A stretch of 6,123 bases of DNA from NCBI GenBank assembly GCA_946004305.1, contig CAMFZJ010000074.1:1-6123 (forward strand), read 5' to 3'. Below the pieces are notes generated by a model. The model did not search any database and was not told the DNA's origin. It saw only the letters and a program-made list of their open reading frames with translations. The position numbers and the translations under genes are program-made. This DNA is from an uncultured Clostridia bacterium. Lineage in GTDB: Bacteria > Bacillota > Clostridia > Oscillospirales > Acutalibacteraceae. Numbering within the stretch: the stretch's first letter is position 1; each line of letters begins with the position of its first letter. Below are positions 4,925-6,123 of this stretch, one piece after another.

Positions 4925-6123
4925 TTAATCTAAGGTTGTGATACTCTGGGCAATGTATTTCTGGATTTTTGATACATCTCTGATATCGATTTTGCCGTCT
5001 TTTGTTACGTCACAAACCTTTTCGTAACATTCGTAATCGCTTACTTTTGCCAAGAACTTCTGAATATATGTAACATCATTAATATCTACTTTACCGCTTT
5101 CGTCTGCGTCACCCTTTATGGCGGGGTCGCTTACTAAGTCAAAGATAAAGTAGTCAAGCTCTACGTTATTGCCTGTAATATTCATATTCCTGTCGTAGAA
5201 GTTTTCTGTATCATAGAACACCTTTACTGTATGAACGCCCGTAGTAAGCTCTAATCTCAGGTGTGTACTTAGCTGATAGTTATGCCCGCTGTAAACCTCA
5301 GGGAAGTACAGAGAACCTTGGTCAACTCCGTCAACATAAACCGAACGGATAGCACAGCTTGTGCCTGAGGTTGCGTCACCTGTGTTATTATAAATGCCAC
5401 TCATCAGGTATGTTCCTGTCTGAGGAACTGTTACTGTGATTTCAAGATTTGCGCTGTAATCCTTTTTGTCCTGAACATAGCCTGTTCCGGAATAGCCCGG
5501 TACGGCGGTTTTAATTACACTTGTTGAGGATACCTTTCCGCTTTCGGCTTCAACCTTAATTCTGTCAGGACTTACTACAATAGGCTTGCTCAACTCTGAG
5601 CAAACACCCTCAGCTGACACAGTCATAAGTGAATAACAGCCGTAAACTGTAGTATCAACCTTATATGTGTTTTTGCCGGTTACATCAATGTACTGTTTGC
5701 CGTCCCACAGCTTGTAGGTTAAATCACTTTGCGGTGACCAGTAAAGAGAACCCCCCTGATATTCAAGCTTTGGCAAAGAGGGACAGATAACAAGGTTTTT
5801 ATCGCCCTTGTTGACCTTGTAGGTGTTTCCGCTTTCTTCCATTGTAATTTCAATACTATGAGTACCTGTTGAGTCTGTTGGGAAAGTATATGCGCCGTTT
5901 ACAGATACGCCGTCAACCTTTAGGTCGGCAATCTTGTCGCCGCTGCCCTTAAGTGTAATATTAAGGGTTGCATTTCTGTACTTGTAATTTTCCAAAGTGA
6001 ATGGACCTTCCATCCAGTCAGGGATTGCAGGCTTAAAGGTAATGCCCTTCTCGTCATAATTCATACCAAAGAGAACTCTGTAATATCCGGAAAGTGTACC
6101 TGCAATTGACCATAACTGCTGGT
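4925..6123 (-). CDS. Dockerin-bearing carbohydrate-active protein, C-terminal part (5' end beyond window)
   Basis: About 398 residues are visible. The frame runs open past 6123, so the Met at 6064 is internal. Numbering from that Met, the parts are as follows. The upstream QLWSIAG...YYRVLFG and residues 1 to about 95 (GITFKPAIPDWMEG, then a beta-rich stretch) resemble the end of an (alpha/alpha)6 six-hairpin glycosidase and its C-terminal beta-sandwich; the GH family cannot be named. Residues 96-165 look like an Ig/FN3-type spacer. Residues 168-311 are CBM6/35-like (EAESG, GYSGTGYV, SVYVDG, GVHTVKV, VELDYF). Residues 316-372 are a type I dockerin with two calcium loops, DADESGKVDIND and DVTKDGKIDIRD, each followed by an IQK helix. 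The dockerin would attach the secreted enzyme to a cohesin scaffold of a cellulosome-like complex. Two Cys (346, 351) lie between the dockerin repeats. It ends TAA TAG, convergent with ribF. The dockerin is secure; the glycosidase call is inference. Confidence 0.88.
   Translation of the reverse strand, partial: QQLWSIAGTLSGYYRVLFGMNYDEKGITFKPAIPDWMEGPFTLENYKYRNATLNITLKGSGDKIADLKVDGVSVNGAYTFPTDSTGTHSIEITMEESGNTYKVNKGDKNLVICPSLPKLEYQGGSLYWSPQSDLTYKLWDGKQYIDVTGKNTYKVDTTVYGCYSLMTVSAEGVCSELSKPIVVSPDRIKVEAESGKVSSTSVIKTAVPGYSGTGYVQDKKDYSANLEITVTVPQTGTYLMSGIYNNTGDATSGTSCAIRSVYVDGVDQGSLYFPEVYSGHNYQLSTHLRLELTTGVHTVKVFYDTENFYDRNMNITGNNVELDYFIFDLVSDPAIKGDADESGKVDINDVTYIQKFLAKVSDYECYEKVCDVTKDGKIDIRDVSKIQKYIAQSITTLD

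Noticed and set aside
1..6123. CRISPR array, tRNA, rRNA, transposase or attachment site
   Set aside because: No spaced direct repeats, no cloverleaf, no transposase or integrase sequence, no duplicated flanks recognised on either strand.
1..6123. A single new multi-gene system spanning the window
   Set aside because: The genes lie in at least four transcription units with convergent terminators and belong to unrelated known pathways; nothing links them as one system.

Overview
The window looks like a chromosomal segment from a low-to-moderate GC, fibre-degrading member of the Clostridia, most likely the Oscillospiraceae/Ruminococcus group. The main reasons are a type I dockerin on a secreted-type carbohydrate enzyme at the right end, a clostridial-style AsnB, and a RibF with a TPTINQ form of the kinase motif. 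The genus assignment is inference from protein style only.

Layout, left to right. (1) Positions 1-2175, +: the asparagine synthetase AsnB without its first ~55-65 residues. It carries an unusual charged C-terminal tail of about 170 residues. (2) 2176-2307: convergent intergenic region. It holds a strong terminator hairpin for the leftward gene and only a weak candidate for asnB. (3) 2308-~3198, -: an M14 zinc carboxypeptidase, probably acting on cell-wall peptides. Its start is not a normal ATG; an ATT with a good Shine-Dalgarno sequence is the best candidate. (4) 3221-3769, +: a Nudix hydrolase of the ADP-ribose pyrophosphatase type, divergent from the peptidase with about 22 bp between starts. 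(5) 3831-4742, +: RibF, the bifunctional riboflavin kinase/FAD synthetase, 61 bp downstream of the Nudix gene and probably co-transcribed with it. (6) 4743-4924: a perfect 13-bp-stem terminator after ribF, then a second perfect 16-bp-stem inverted repeat without a T-tract. (7) 4925-6123, -: the C-terminal ~400 residues of a dockerin-bearing carbohydrate-active protein. Visible parts are the end of a probable six-hairpin glycosidase, an Ig/FN3-like spacer, a CBM6/35-like module and the dockerin. Its N-terminus lies beyond the window.

Functionally, nudF and ribF form a small nucleotide/cofactor unit (ADP-ribose hydrolysis, FMN/FAD synthesis). AsnB is amino-acid biosynthesis, the M14 enzyme is likely peptidoglycan-peptide processing, and the dockerin protein belongs to an extracellular cellulosome-like system. 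I see no coherent novel defence, mobile or RNA-guided system. The most unusual points are the AsnB tail, the possible ATT start with back-to-back Shine-Dalgarno sites, the unassigned dockerin enzyme, the orphan 36-bp inverted repeat, and tandem in-frame stop codons on four of the five genes.
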